A stretch of 20,883 nt of DNA from CAZPUI01 sp964415525 (GTDB lineage Bacteria; Acidobacteriota; Holophagae; Holophagales; Holophagaceae). Numbering within the stretch: position 1 is the stretch's first letter; every line of letters starts with the position of its first letter. Location: assembly GCA_964415525.1 (NCBI GenBank), contig CAYQAS010000074.1, positions 1 through 20,883 on the forward strand, read 5' to 3'. Shown here one piece after another: positions 1 through 6,904 of the stretch. A model generated the notes under the pieces. It saw nothing but the letters and a program-made list of their open reading frames with translations, had not been told where the DNA came from and did not search any database. The position numbers and the translations under genes were made by a program.

Positions 1-151
1 CATAGGCGCCGGTCCAGTCGCCCTCCTTCCAGGGGGCTTCCTTGGCGCCCTTCGGCACGTCGGCGGTCATCACCAGAAGACCGAGAACCACGAAGGGCAG
101 CGCCAGCAGACGGACCCGCGAATTCAGCAAGGATCGGAATCGATTCAGCAT
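1..151 (-). CDS. N-terminus of an exported protein, probable alpha-2-macroglobulin (YfaS-like), partial
   Basis: Only the first 50 codons are in the window; the gene continues past base 1. The start is the ATG at 151-149. It overlaps the stop of the upstream gene (TGA at 147-145), so the two share the bases ATGCTGA and are probably translationally coupled. The visible protein has a basic N-terminus (MLNRFRSLLNSRVR) and a hydrophobic stretch at about residues 14-30, then a soluble segment containing PWKEGDWTGAY. This is a signal peptide or signal anchor with no lipobox cysteine. Nothing in these 50 residues identifies the family. The assignment is by position: it follows genes placed like YfaA and YfaT, and in E. 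coli the next gene is yfaS, a bacterial alpha-2-macroglobulin that traps proteases in the periplasm. The coding start is secure; the function is an inference from gene order. Confidence 0.6.
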   Translation of the reverse strand, partial: MLNRFRSLLNSRVRLLALPFVVLGLLVMTADVPKGAKEAPWKEGDWTGAY

Positions 152-1212
152 GGGAATACCTGTGAGCAGACAAAGGCGGGAATCGGACCTGAATGCATGT
201 CAGAAACGTGGAAAAGCTCGCCTGGAGGTGGCATCGAGAGACCGCCAGGTGCACCCTTCCAGGTTTCGCGAACCATCGACGCCTCACGGCTCCCCATGGG
301 CTCATCGCTGAGCACGCGCCAGCGGTACACCCCCATGAAGGCGGGATTCTCGGGCAGGGGCCGGAAGCTGGGATCGGGGTGGTGAAGCAGGTCGTCGAGG
401 CGCACGCGACGAACTTCGCCTTCTTGCTTGCCCTCCGGACCGGTGTGGTAGAGCAGCACCGGGGCGCCGTCGGTGTCGGGCCGAACGAAGGCCATGGCGT
501 GATCCGGCTGTTGGCGGGCGCCGCCTCGGCTGAAGAAGATCAGATCGCCGGGCTTGGCTTCCGCCGCATCCCGCCCCAGGGGCACACAGGCGTAGTCACG
601 CAGGAAGGTGCCTTTGGCAAAGGGCTTCCAGCCTTCCGGGGTCGGGAAGGCATGGCGCCAGGGACCGGCGTCCCGGAGGTCCGGATCCCGAGCCACCGGC
701 GGCCCGGCGAAACCCACGCGATCCCGCCACGGGGCGGTGTGCGGACCCCAGGCCTCCCGGAACGCGAAGCGCAGAATGCCGGCGCAGTCCCGCTGGGCGG
801 GCTCCCAGGCGGAACTCGGGCCGTCGAGCTGCTGCTCCAGCATCGCCACAAACCACTTCCGCCAGGCTTCCCGGCCGCCCGCATCCCGCAGCGCCCCAAA
901 GGCCTGGGCCATCACGGGCTGCACATCGAGTTCGCGACGAAAGCCCGGCCATGCGGCAAGAGAGACCCGAGTGGCTTGGGTCGGCGCGAGGTAGAACGTC
1001 CCGTCCGTGCCGCCCCAGACCTCCGCACCGGCTACCCTCACGCTCCAGGGGCGCCGTTTCAACCCCATCAGGCTTCGGCTTTCGAACACGAGCCGCTGGA
1101 CGGGATTCGCCTCGTCCCGCTCGAGCCGCACCTCATGGCGGAGCGGCACCGCAAGGGCCGCGCCCAGCAGCAGGCAGAGGCCGCCCGCCATCAGAAGAGA
1201 AACCTTCTTCAT
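145..1212 (-). CDS. DUF1175 (YfaT-like) exported protein with NlpC/P60-like Cys/His residues
   Basis: A 355-residue protein. It begins with a signal sequence (MKKVSLLMAGGLCLLLGAALA) and carries segments typical of the DUF1175/YfaT family. These are RDCAGILRFAFREAW at about 141-155, KPGDLIFFSRGG at about 220-231, DHAMAFV at about 237-243, and a tyrosine/histidine pair (LLYHTG) near 256. The order Cys143, GDLIFF, His238, His256 is the arrangement of the catalytic Cys and His in NlpC/P60-type papain-fold hydrolases, so a periplasmic cell-wall or peptide hydrolase activity is plausible but inferred. Its ATG overlaps the stop of the upstream gene by four bases (ATGA at 1212-1209), and its own stop overlaps the next start. 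In E. coli the homologous gene sits between yfaA and the alpha-2-macroglobulin gene yfaS, as here. Confidence 0.8.
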   Translation of the reverse strand: MKKVSLLMAGGLCLLLGAALAVPLRHEVRLERDEANPVQRLVFESRSLMGLKRRPWSVRVAGAEVWGGTDGTFYLAPTQATRVSLAAWPGFRRELDVQPVMAQAFGALRDAGGREAWRKWFVAMLEQQLDGPSSAWEPAQRDCAGILRFAFREAWGPHTAPWRDRVGFAGPPVARDPDLRDAGPWRHAFPTPEGWKPFAKGTFLRDYACVPLGRDAAEAKPGDLIFFSRGGARQQPDHAMAFVRPDTDGAPVLLYHTGPEGKQEGEVRRVRLDDLLHHPDPSFRPLPENPAFMGVYRWRVLSDEPMGSREASMVRETWKGAPGGLSMPPPGELFHVSDMHSGPIPAFVCSQVFPC

Positions 1213-3347
1213 CGCGGACTCGCCTCCAGGCCCGCGGGGGTCCAGTGGAGGTCCAGACTGCGCCGACCCAGCCCCTGGATGGCACCCAGGAAGGGCGCGA
1301 AAGTGGCGGCCAGCTCGGCGCGGGCGTCATCCTCCGTCGTGGGGGCGGCGTCCCACCAGGGACCACCACTGCCATGACTGCGGAGGTAGGCCAGCAGCAG
1401 GGCTTCCAGGTCCTTCGCCGCCCGAGTTCCATCGATCTCGGCCCGGCCAAAGGCCTGGCTCTGCCAGTCCGCCAGGGTGGGCGCCTGGCCCTTCAGTCCC
1501 GCCAGCACGCTCTTCACCGGGCCATCGTCGGTTCCCACCACCAGATGGCCCTCGACGATGCAATAAGTAGGATTCAAGGCCTGTCCCGTGCGGGTGCGCC
1601 GGAGCCGGACGCCGGAGACGTCCTGGACCTGCACCTTGCCCGAGAAGAGGCGCGGCCAGAGCTGATCCAGCACCTGCTGCACCTGGATCTCCTTGCCCTG
1701 GGCAATGGGCAGAGCGAGGGCGACAGCGGGGGCAAAGCCAGGTTCCGTGAAGCCGCCGAGGAAGGCCAACTTGCCCTGGTCCACCATGGCCTGAGCCTTC
1801 TCCCAATCCGAGCTTCGCAAGACGCGGTAGTCCGCCAGGACCTTCTTCTGCGCAACGGTCAGGTTCGGCGCGGGCACGAAGCCGTCCAGCATGAAGCTCG
1901 CGCCACGGATATCCAGCAGCTTCATCAGCGCATCCATGGGCTGCTTCACCTGATCCCGTTCCTGGCGCCGACCCTTGTTGGCTTCCACGGAGGCCTGGTA
2001 TCGCTTCCGCTGCTCCTCGGTCAATCGCTGGCCGTTTTCCGTGAAGGTCGGCACCTGGGGATCCAGCAGGGCGAAGGGATGATCCACCCGCAGGATGGAG
2101 CGTAGGGCGGCTTCCGTCGGCCCCGCACCCAGGGCGAAGGAGACGGTCCCCGCCCGGGGAGCCGCCTTGGAGATAAAAGGATTGGGCCAGCTCTGCCCCT
2201 GGGCCCGAGTGCGGCGACGCACCATGGCGAGGCGTTCAAAGGCCGCGCCACCGGCGGTCTGGGGCAGCATCCACAGGCTGACGGCGGTGGTCGGGCGCGC
2301 ACCCGCCAGGGCCACCTTGCACCAGTCGGGCCGCTCGGCGAGGTAGGTTGCCCCATCCGGGAAGAGCAGCGAGCGCAGGGGGGCTTCACGGTCTGAAATC
2401 CAGGTGCCCGCAGCATCGGTGTGGAGGTGCAGCACGCCCCCTGCCCCACGGATCTGGGTGATCGTGGCTTTGGCGCCGCCGGGGCCGTTCCAGGTCTCGC
2501 TGCGGCTGCGGATGCCCTTGGCGAAGGGATTCAGCTTCAGGAGGCCGAGGCCCAGTTCTGCTCGCAGGGGCATGTCGCCGGGAATGAACACCAGCGTTCC
2601 GTTCTTTGGACCGACCTCACCCTTGGCCCGGCCGTAGTGGAGGATCCAGGCCTCGCGCTGGGCCAGGGGCTCCAGCACCGTGGCGCCCTGATCCAGCCAC
2701 TTCTCCACGTGATCCAGCAGGAAGCCCGCGCGGCTGCCCTGGGCGAGGGTGCGCCCCAGACCGTCCTTGCCCCCCGCCATCTCCCGCAGGCGTAAAAGCC
2801 CCGGGCGCAGCTGTTTCAGCTGCAGCATGACGCTCGGCTGGGCAGCCCGACTCAGGGCCTCCGGCAGCTTGGGATCGAGGCTGATGAGCCCCATCAACGT
2901 CGGGCTTGGAATCCACTGAAACCGCCAGGAGCCATCGGTTTCGAGGTGCAGTCCCAAGCCATGGGTCCAGGGTCGCGCAGGCCGATCATCCTGGCCGAGA
3001 TAGCTGAAGGCATCCTGGCCGGACCGCTTGTAGCCATGGCGGAAGAGATAGACGGCGGCCTCGTCCGCATCGACCTTCAGGGCTTCCTCGGCCCATTCGT
3101 GGTGAGGGCGCGTCCCCAGGATGACCAAGGCTGCCCGGCGGGCCTCCGCGTCGTACGACTTCAGCTGTCCCAGCAGATCCGCCGTGGAAGAAGGCACTCG
3201 GTTCTTCTGAGTCGTGCGATCCCAGATCGTCTGCCGCTTCATCACGTCCCAGGCCCAATTCCGGCAGGTGGCGGAGTCTACCGGCCCCTGCGCCAAGGCC
3301 ATGCTCACTGCGGCCGACAGCCATGCACCCAGCACCACTCGCTTCAC
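1209..3347 (-). CDS. Large exported protein in the position of YfaA (DUF2138-like)
   Basis: The start chosen is the GTG at 3347-3345, preceded by GGAGG with a five-base gap. It opens a clean signal peptide (VKRVVLGAWLSAAVSMALAQ), giving about 712 residues; an open frame extends further upstream but has no such signal. The mature protein has no obvious membrane segment or recognised catalytic motif. Visible features include a helical N-terminal part (residues about 20-120), a stretch FLLDHVEKWLDQGATVLEPL near the middle, and GHLVVGTDDGPVKSVLAGLKG near the C-terminus. That last piece resembles the repeated 'score a variable and look for zero crossings' style of DUF3352/DUF2138-type periplasmic proteins. 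The name rests partly on gene order: it precedes a DUF1175 gene and an exported protein, as yfaA precedes yfaT and yfaS in E. coli. It is longer than YfaA, which is about 560 residues. First gene of the operon. Confidence 0.6.
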   Translation of the reverse strand: MKRVVLGAWLSAAVSMALAQGPVDSATCRNWAWDVMKRQTIWDRTTQKNRVPSSTADLLGQLKSYDAEARRAALVILGTRPHHEWAEEALKVDADEAAVYLFRHGYKRSGQDAFSYLGQDDRPARPWTHGLGLHLETDGSWRFQWIPSPTLMGLISLDPKLPEALSRAAQPSVMLQLKQLRPGLLRLREMAGGKDGLGRTLAQGSRAGFLLDHVEKWLDQGATVLEPLAQREAWILHYGRAKGEVGPKNGTLVFIPGDMPLRAELGLGLLKLNPFAKGIRSRSETWNGPGGAKATITQIRGAGGVLHLHTDAAGTWISDREAPLRSLLFPDGATYLAERPDWCKVALAGARPTTAVSLWMLPQTAGGAAFERLAMVRRRTRAQGQSWPNPFISKAAPRAGTVSFALGAGPTEAALRSILRVDHPFALLDPQVPTFTENGQRLTEEQRKRYQASVEANKGRRQERDQVKQPMDALMKLLDIRGASFMLDGFVPAPNLTVAQKKVLADYRVLRSSDWEKAQAMVDQGKLAFLGGFTEPGFAPAVALALPIAQGKEIQVQQVLDQLWPRLFSGKVQVQDVSGVRLRRTRTGQALNPTYCIVEGHLVVGTDDGPVKSVLAGLKGQAPTLADWQSQAFGRAEIDGTRAAKDLEALLLAYLRSHGSGGPWWDAAPTTEDDARAELAATFAPFLGAIQGLGRRSLDLHWTPAGLEASPR

Positions 3348-3369
3348 CGCAACCTCCGAGATTCCTCCG

Positions 3370-3397
3370 AGTGTAGCCCGATGCACCTTGGAATAAA
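3370..3397 (-). promoter_or_regulatory. Possible promoter of the yfaA-like operon
   Basis: On the minus strand a TACACT -10-like hexamer (3375-3370) lies just upstream of the GGAGG that serves the GTG start. A poor -35 candidate TTTATT (3397-3392) sits 16 bases further up. The -10 matches four of six consensus bases. The predicted transcript would have a short leader of about 20 bases. Weak evidence. Confidence 0.3.
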
Positions 3398-3464
3398 CCA
3401 GCTGGAACGAATGGCTTCCAACCGGAATCGAACCAACTCTGCACGGACCTCCTCCGCCCAGGAC

Positions 3465-3496
3465 GTGACATTCCCACACGTTCCCACGGCGATAAT
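3465..3496 (+). promoter_or_regulatory. Possible hutI promoter with a direct repeat
   Basis: GATAAT at 3491-3496 matches five of six bases of a -10 box, and GTGACA at 3465-3470 matches five of six of a -35 box, but the 20-base spacer is longer than usual. Inside the spacer TTCCCAC occurs twice (3471-3477 and 3481-3487) exactly 10 bases apart. Two such sites on one face of the helix could bind a regulator of hutI. Confidence 0.35.
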
Positions 3497-3520
3497 CAAT
3501 CCGTGGAGGAAGCACACACC

Positions 3521-4726
3521 ATGGCCAGCCGCACCGTCATCTCGAACCTGAAGGGCCTCATGACCCCCGATCCCTCGACCCCTTGGGCGGTGGACACGGT
3601 GGAGGATGCTGCCCTGGCCGTGAAGGACGGACGAATCGCCTGGATGGGACGCCGGGCGGATCTGCCCGCGGAATGGGCGGATGCGCCAATCACCGATGGC
3701 AAAGGCCGCTGGGCCACGCCAGGCTTCGTAGACCCCCATACCCATCTGCTCTTCGGCGGCGACCGCAGCCATGAGTTCAACCGCCGTCTCCATGGCGTCA
3801 CCTACGCCCAGTTGGCGGCGGAGGGCGGCGGTATCCGCGAGACCATGCGCGCCACCCGCGCTGCCACGGTCGAGGAACTCGTCGCCATCGGTGAGGCTCG
3901 CCTGCGGAAATACAGCGCCCGCGGGGTCGTCCACCTCGAAGTGAAGACGGGCTACGGGCTCGAACTGGAAGCGGAATCCAACCTGCTGGCGGCCTACGCC
4001 GAGCTGAAGCGCCGCGGCTGGAGCCTGGACGTCACGATCATGCCAGCCCACGATCTGCCGGGGGAATTCGCCGGAGAGACTGATCGCTACATCGAGACGG
4101 TGGCCACGGAATGGCAGCCGGAGCTGTTGCGCCGCCATCCCGGCGTGGCGCGGTTCTGCGACGTCTTCGTGGAGAAGGGCGTCTTCACCCCCGAGCACGG
4201 CCGCACGATCCTGGAAGGCGGCAAGGCCCTCGGCCTCATCCCCCGCATCCACGCCGACGAGTTCTGCCACACCGGCGGCGCGGAACTGGCGGCAGAAGTG
4301 GGCGCGGCCAGTGCCGACCACCTGATGTTCTGCAGCGATGAAGGCATGAAGGCCATGGCCGCTGCCGGCGTCACGCCGACCCTCCTGCCCGCCACCACGC
4401 TCTTCCTCGGCATGCGCGACTTCGCCCCGGCCCGCAAAATGATCGAAGCAGGCTGCCGCGTGGCGCTGGCTTCCGACTTCAATCCCGGCTCCTGCGCCTG
4501 CCTGGACCCGCTCCTCGTGCTGCGCCTGGGTTGCCTGCAGCTGCGCATGACCTTCGAGGAAGCCCTCACCGCCATGACCCTGCATCCCGCCCGCAGCCTG
4601 CGTCGGGACGACCTGGGCCACCTGCACGTCGGCGCCCAGGCCAAGGTGCTGCTGTGGGATGTGAAGCACCCGCTTGAGCTCGTCTACTGGATGGGCGAGG
4701 CCTACCTGCCTGAGGTGATCGCTTGA
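3521..4726 (+). CDS. hutI: Imidazolonepropionase
   Basis: HutI hydrolyses 4-imidazolone-5-propanoate to N-formimino-L-glutamate, the third step of histidine degradation, in the cytoplasm. The protein is 401 residues, the usual length. It is an amidohydrolase with the metal-binding DPHTH at 71-75 (His73, His75), the family motif VKTGYGLELEAE at about 141-152, AHDLPGEF with His177, IHADEFCHTGG with His244, and ASDFNPGS with Asp319. The ATG at 3521 is chosen over the GTG at 3503 because GGAGGA at 3505-3510 sits ten bases before it, and the predicted transcript start lies close to 3503. No other hut genes are in the window, so the rest of the pathway must be elsewhere. Its stop overlaps the start of tcdA, an unrelated tRNA-modification gene. 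Confidence 0.95.
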   Translation: MASRTVISNLKGLMTPDPSTPWAVDTVEDAALAVKDGRIAWMGRRADLPAEWADAPITDGKGRWATPGFVDPHTHLLFGGDRSHEFNRRLHGVTYAQLAAEGGGIRETMRATRAATVEELVAIGEARLRKYSARGVVHLEVKTGYGLELEAESNLLAAYAELKRRGWSLDVTIMPAHDLPGEFAGETDRYIETVATEWQPELLRRHPGVARFCDVFVEKGVFTPEHGRTILEGGKALGLIPRIHADEFCHTGGAELAAEVGAASADHLMFCSDEGMKAMAAAGVTPTLLPATTLFLGMRDFAPARKMIEAGCRVALASDFNPGSCACLDPLLVLRLGCLQLRMTFEEALTAMTLHPARSLRRDDLGHLHVGAQAKVLLWDVKHPLELVYWMGEAYLPEVIA

Positions 4727-5541
4727 AGAAACGCGGCCTGCACGCCTTCTCCCGCACGGAACTTCTGCTGGGCGTCGACGCCATCGACCGCCTGAAGGCC
4801 AGCCGCGTCGCGGTCTTCGGCATCGGCGGCGTGGGCAGTTTCGTGGTGGAGGGCCTGGTGCGCAGCGGCGTGGGCGCCTTCGTCCTCATTGATGACGACG
4901 CCATCTGCCTGACGAACCTCAACCGCCAGCTCCACGCGACCCGCAAGACCGTGGGCAAGCCGAAGGTCGAGGCCATGCGGGACCGCATCCTGGAGATCAA
5001 CCCCAAGGCGGACATCCGGCTCGTGCAGACCTTCTACGCGCCGGGACTCGGCGAGCAGTTGCTGACGCCGGACATTGATTACGTGGTGGATTGCATCGAC
5101 ACCGTGACCTGCAAGCTGGACCTGGTGCAGGAGTGCCACCAGCGCGGGCTGCCGATCATCAGCGCCATGGGCGCGGGCAACAAGCTGGATCCCACGGCCT
5201 TCGAAGTCTCGGACATCAGCAAGACCACCGTCTGCCCCCTCGCCCGCACCATGCGCAAGGAACTGCGTAAGCGCGGCATCCGCAACCTGAAGGTCGTCTA
5301 CAGCCGCGAGGAGCCCTTGAGCCCCGAGCCCACGGAAGGCTCAGACTGCTCCATGAGCTGCATCTGTCCCAAGGGCACCACGCGCCACTGCACCGAACGC
5401 CGCACCATCCCCGGCAGCGTCTCCTTTGTGCCATCCGTCATGGGTCTGATCCTCGCAGGCGAGGTCATCAAGGACCTGCTGAAGGCGCCCGCAAAATCCA
5501 GCCTTCAGGACGGCATGAGCTTCGAGCTGCCCGAGGGCTGA
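4723..5541 (+). CDS. tcdA: tRNA threonylcarbamoyladenosine dehydratase
   Basis: TcdA (CsdL/YgdL) is an E1-like enzyme that uses ATP to dehydrate t6A37 of tRNAs into its cyclic form. The 272-residue protein begins with the family signature HAFSRTELLLGVDAIDRL, then a Rossmann nucleotide-binding loop GIGGVGS at about 33-39. Next come the acidic and NLNRQ motif (LIDDDAICLTNLNRQ, about 55-69), GKPKVEAM, and DYVVDCIDTV. A C-terminal Cys-rich stretch (DCSMSCICPKG) follows. The likely start is a TTG at 4723-4725 that overlaps the hutI stop (TTGA). No in-frame ATG lies near it and the family's usual N-terminus begins right here, so translation probably depends on coupling to hutI. A hairpin terminator follows. 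Confidence 0.93.
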   Translation: MKKRGLHAFSRTELLLGVDAIDRLKASRVAVFGIGGVGSFVVEGLVRSGVGAFVLIDDDAICLTNLNRQLHATRKTVGKPKVEAMRDRILEINPKADIRLVQTFYAPGLGEQLLTPDIDYVVDCIDTVTCKLDLVQECHQRGLPIISAMGAGNKLDPTAFEVSDISKTTVCPLARTMRKELRKRGIRNLKVVYSREEPLSPEPTEGSDCSMSCICPKGTTRHCTERRTIPGSVSFVPSVMGLILAGEVIKDLLKAPAKSSLQDGMSFELPEG

Positions 5542-5576
5542 CCTCGCTCCAGATCCGACAGAAGCCTCTAGATAGA

Positions 5577-5608
5577 CTCGTGCCCCGGTTTTCAGGCCGG
5601 GGCACGGG
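5577..5608. terminator. Hairpin between convergent tcdA and DUF465 gene
   Basis: CGTGCCCCGG (5579-5588) pairs perfectly with CCGGGGCACG (5597-5606) around the loop TTTTCAGG. One wobble pair and one further C-G pair extend the stem. It lies between the ends of two convergent genes, so it could stop transcription from both sides. There is no clear U-tract on either side, which lowers confidence in intrinsic termination. Confidence 0.55.
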
Positions 5609-5635
5609 CTTTCAGGCGAAGTCGGAAGTCGTCCT

Positions 5636-5863
5636 TCACTGACCTCGCTTGAAGTCTTCGACGATGCGGTAGATCCGCTCCTTGGCGCGGAGCTTGGCCT
5701 TCTTGAGCTCAACCTCTTCGATGCTCTCCTTGGCGCTGAGCCGGAGCTTGTTGCGAAGGTAGTTGAGGCGCTCGTCGGCGGCCTTGTGTTCTTCCATCAG
5801 CTTGCGGAACTCGTGATGTTCCGACATCAGCCGGTCCTGGACGTCCTGCTGCAGAAAATCCAT
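5636..5863 (-). CDS. Small DUF465 (YdcH-like) coiled-coil protein
   Basis: A 75-residue, highly charged, almost wholly helical protein starting MDFLQQDVQDRLMSEHHEF and ending with ELKKAKLRAKERIYRIVEDF. The pattern of an N-terminal EHHEFRKLMEEHKAADERL helix, a short turn and a second basic helix ending in 'K..K....I' is that of the DUF465/YdcH family (PF04325), small cytoplasmic proteins of unknown function common in proteobacteria and relatives. The start is the ATG at 5863-5861. It is preceded by GGAGGA on the minus strand at close spacing; the open frame upstream of it lacks both a ribosome site and family similarity. It converges on tcdA. Confidence 0.85.
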   Translation of the reverse strand: MDFLQQDVQDRLMSEHHEFRKLMEEHKAADERLNYLRNKLRLSAKESIEEVELKKAKLRAKERIYRIVEDFKRGQ

Positions 5864-5883
5864 GCTTCCTCCGGATAAGACAA

Positions 5884-5901
5884 CACCCCAGGGTCGGGGT
5901 G
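5884..5901 (-). promoter_or_regulatory. Small hairpin in the DUF465 gene leader
   Basis: CACCCC (5884-5889) and GGGGTG (5896-5901) flank a six-base loop within the predicted 5' leader of the DUF465 gene, about 20 bases upstream of its start. It might affect transcript stability or translation, but a six-pair G-C stem in this genome can arise by chance. Confidence 0.25.
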
Positions 5902-5931
5902 GTGGCGACAGGGGTGAAAAGAACTGCCCCA

Positions 5932-5959
5932 AGACTACTCCCCGTGAAGCCAACGTCAA
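5932..5959 (-). promoter_or_regulatory. Probable promoter of the DUF465 gene
   Basis: On the minus strand TTGACG (5959-5954, five of six matches to the -35 consensus) is followed after 16 bases by TAGTCT (5937-5932, three of six, keeping the important first, second and last bases). The predicted leader is about 60 bases. Confidence 0.42.
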
Positions 5960-6001
5960 GCGGGGGTAACGTTTGCCTTATGCTGCAAGGGAATCCTCCC
6001 C

Positions 6002-6904
6002 ATGCGCATCCGAACCCTTCATCTGACCCGCCCCAACGGCGCCTCTCTCCTGGGTCCACTCGACCTGGATGTGGCCCCGGGGGAGCTTCTGGCCATCGTG
6101 GGGGAATCGGGGTCCGGCAAGAGCCTGCTGCTTCAGGCGATCCTCGGGGCCCTCGGCAGGGAGATCCGCCAGTCGGGACACGTCACAGACCCATCGGCAT
6201 CCATGGCCTGGGTCCCCCAGAATCCGCTGACGGCGCTGCATCCCCTTCTATCCGTGGCAGATCAGGTGAGCCTGCTGGCCTCTGTTCGCCTCGGATGGAG
6301 CCGGAGCCTCGCCCTGGCCGAGGCCCTGCCCTGGATGGAGCGCGTGGGACTGGAGCCTTCTCGTGCCTTCCTGGCCCGCCGCCCCTCCCAGTTGAGTGGC
6401 GGAGAGCGACAGCGTGTCGCCTTGATTCAGGCCCTCCTGGCTCGCCCGGACCAACTGCTGCTGGATGAGCCGACGTCGGCCCTGGATCCCGCCCTCACGC
6501 GGAAGGTCGAAGGGCTCCTTCGATCCCTTGAACCTGCCCCCGGCTGGTTGTGGGTGACCCATGATCTGGCCCAGGCGGAACGGATGGCGAACCGCATCCT
6601 CGTTCTCTACGGAGGATGCCCTATGGAACTGCATCCGGCTTCAGATCCCGGCATTCATCCCTATACCCGACGCCTTCTGCGAGCCGCGGATGGCCTTCCT
6701 GACCCGGATCGCGGGTTTCTTGCAGCCCCGGGGGCACGAGGCTGCGGCTGCCCATTTGCCGCGCGTTGCACAGAAGCCGTGGATCGCTGCTTCAGCCTCT
6801 CCCCACCCTGGGAGGGCACCCCGATATCAGGCCAGGCCTGCTGGCATCACACGGGCGGAGCGGGCGGAGAGAATCGGTTGCGGCCCGCTGCCTTGGCCAG
6901 GTAG
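6002..6904 (+). CDS. Oligopeptide/dipeptide-type ABC transporter ATP-binding protein (orphan)
   Basis: A 300-residue ATPase subunit. Walker A is GESGSGKS at 34-41, the Q-loop is VPQN at about 71-74, the signature is LSGGERQRVAL at 131-141, Walker B is LLLDEP at 152-157 and the switch histidine is in WVTHDL (His187). After the nucleotide-binding domain comes the C-terminal tail of the oligopeptide/dipeptide/nickel importer family, with the Cys pattern GCGCPFAARC (about 247-256), Cys263 and Cys280. In DppD-type proteins this region can hold an iron-sulfur cluster. Import of peptides or nickel is therefore likely, but no permease or binding-protein gene is adjacent, so the partners are unknown. 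An AAGGGA ribosome site lies upstream of the ATG. The last 58 bases overlap the end of the convergent gene. Confidence 0.85.
   Translation: MRIRTLHLTRPNGASLLGPLDLDVAPGELLAIVGESGSGKSLLLQAILGALGREIRQSGHVTDPSASMAWVPQNPLTALHPLLSVADQVSLLASVRLGWSRSLALAEALPWMERVGLEPSRAFLARRPSQLSGGERQRVALIQALLARPDQLLLDEPTSALDPALTRKVEGLLRSLEPAPGWLWVTHDLAQAERMANRILVLYGGCPMELHPASDPGIHPYTRRLLRAADGLPDPDRGFLAAPGARGCGCPFAARCTEAVDRCFSLSPPWEGTPISGQACWHHTGGAGGENRLRPAALAR

Noticed and set aside
951..2105. Long open frame on the plus strand opposite the yfaA-like gene
   Set aside because: Antisense shadow of a high-GC gene: low-complexity Arg/Pro/Gly-rich product, no ribosome site, no family features. The minus-strand frame has a signal peptide, a ribosome site and operon overlaps.
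3408..3450. A tRNA T-arm-like sequence on the minus strand (GGTTCGATTCCGG followed by TTGGAAGCCA)
   Set aside because: The T-loop matches, but the T-stem is built on G-U pairs, and I find no D-arm, anticodon arm or matching acceptor 5' half upstream. At most a tRNA remnant; a tRNAscan or Infernal run would settle it.
3344..4669. Long open frame on the minus strand across hutI
   Set aside because: Antisense to a clear hutI with all catalytic motifs; product is His/Ala/Gly-rich without recognisable domains.
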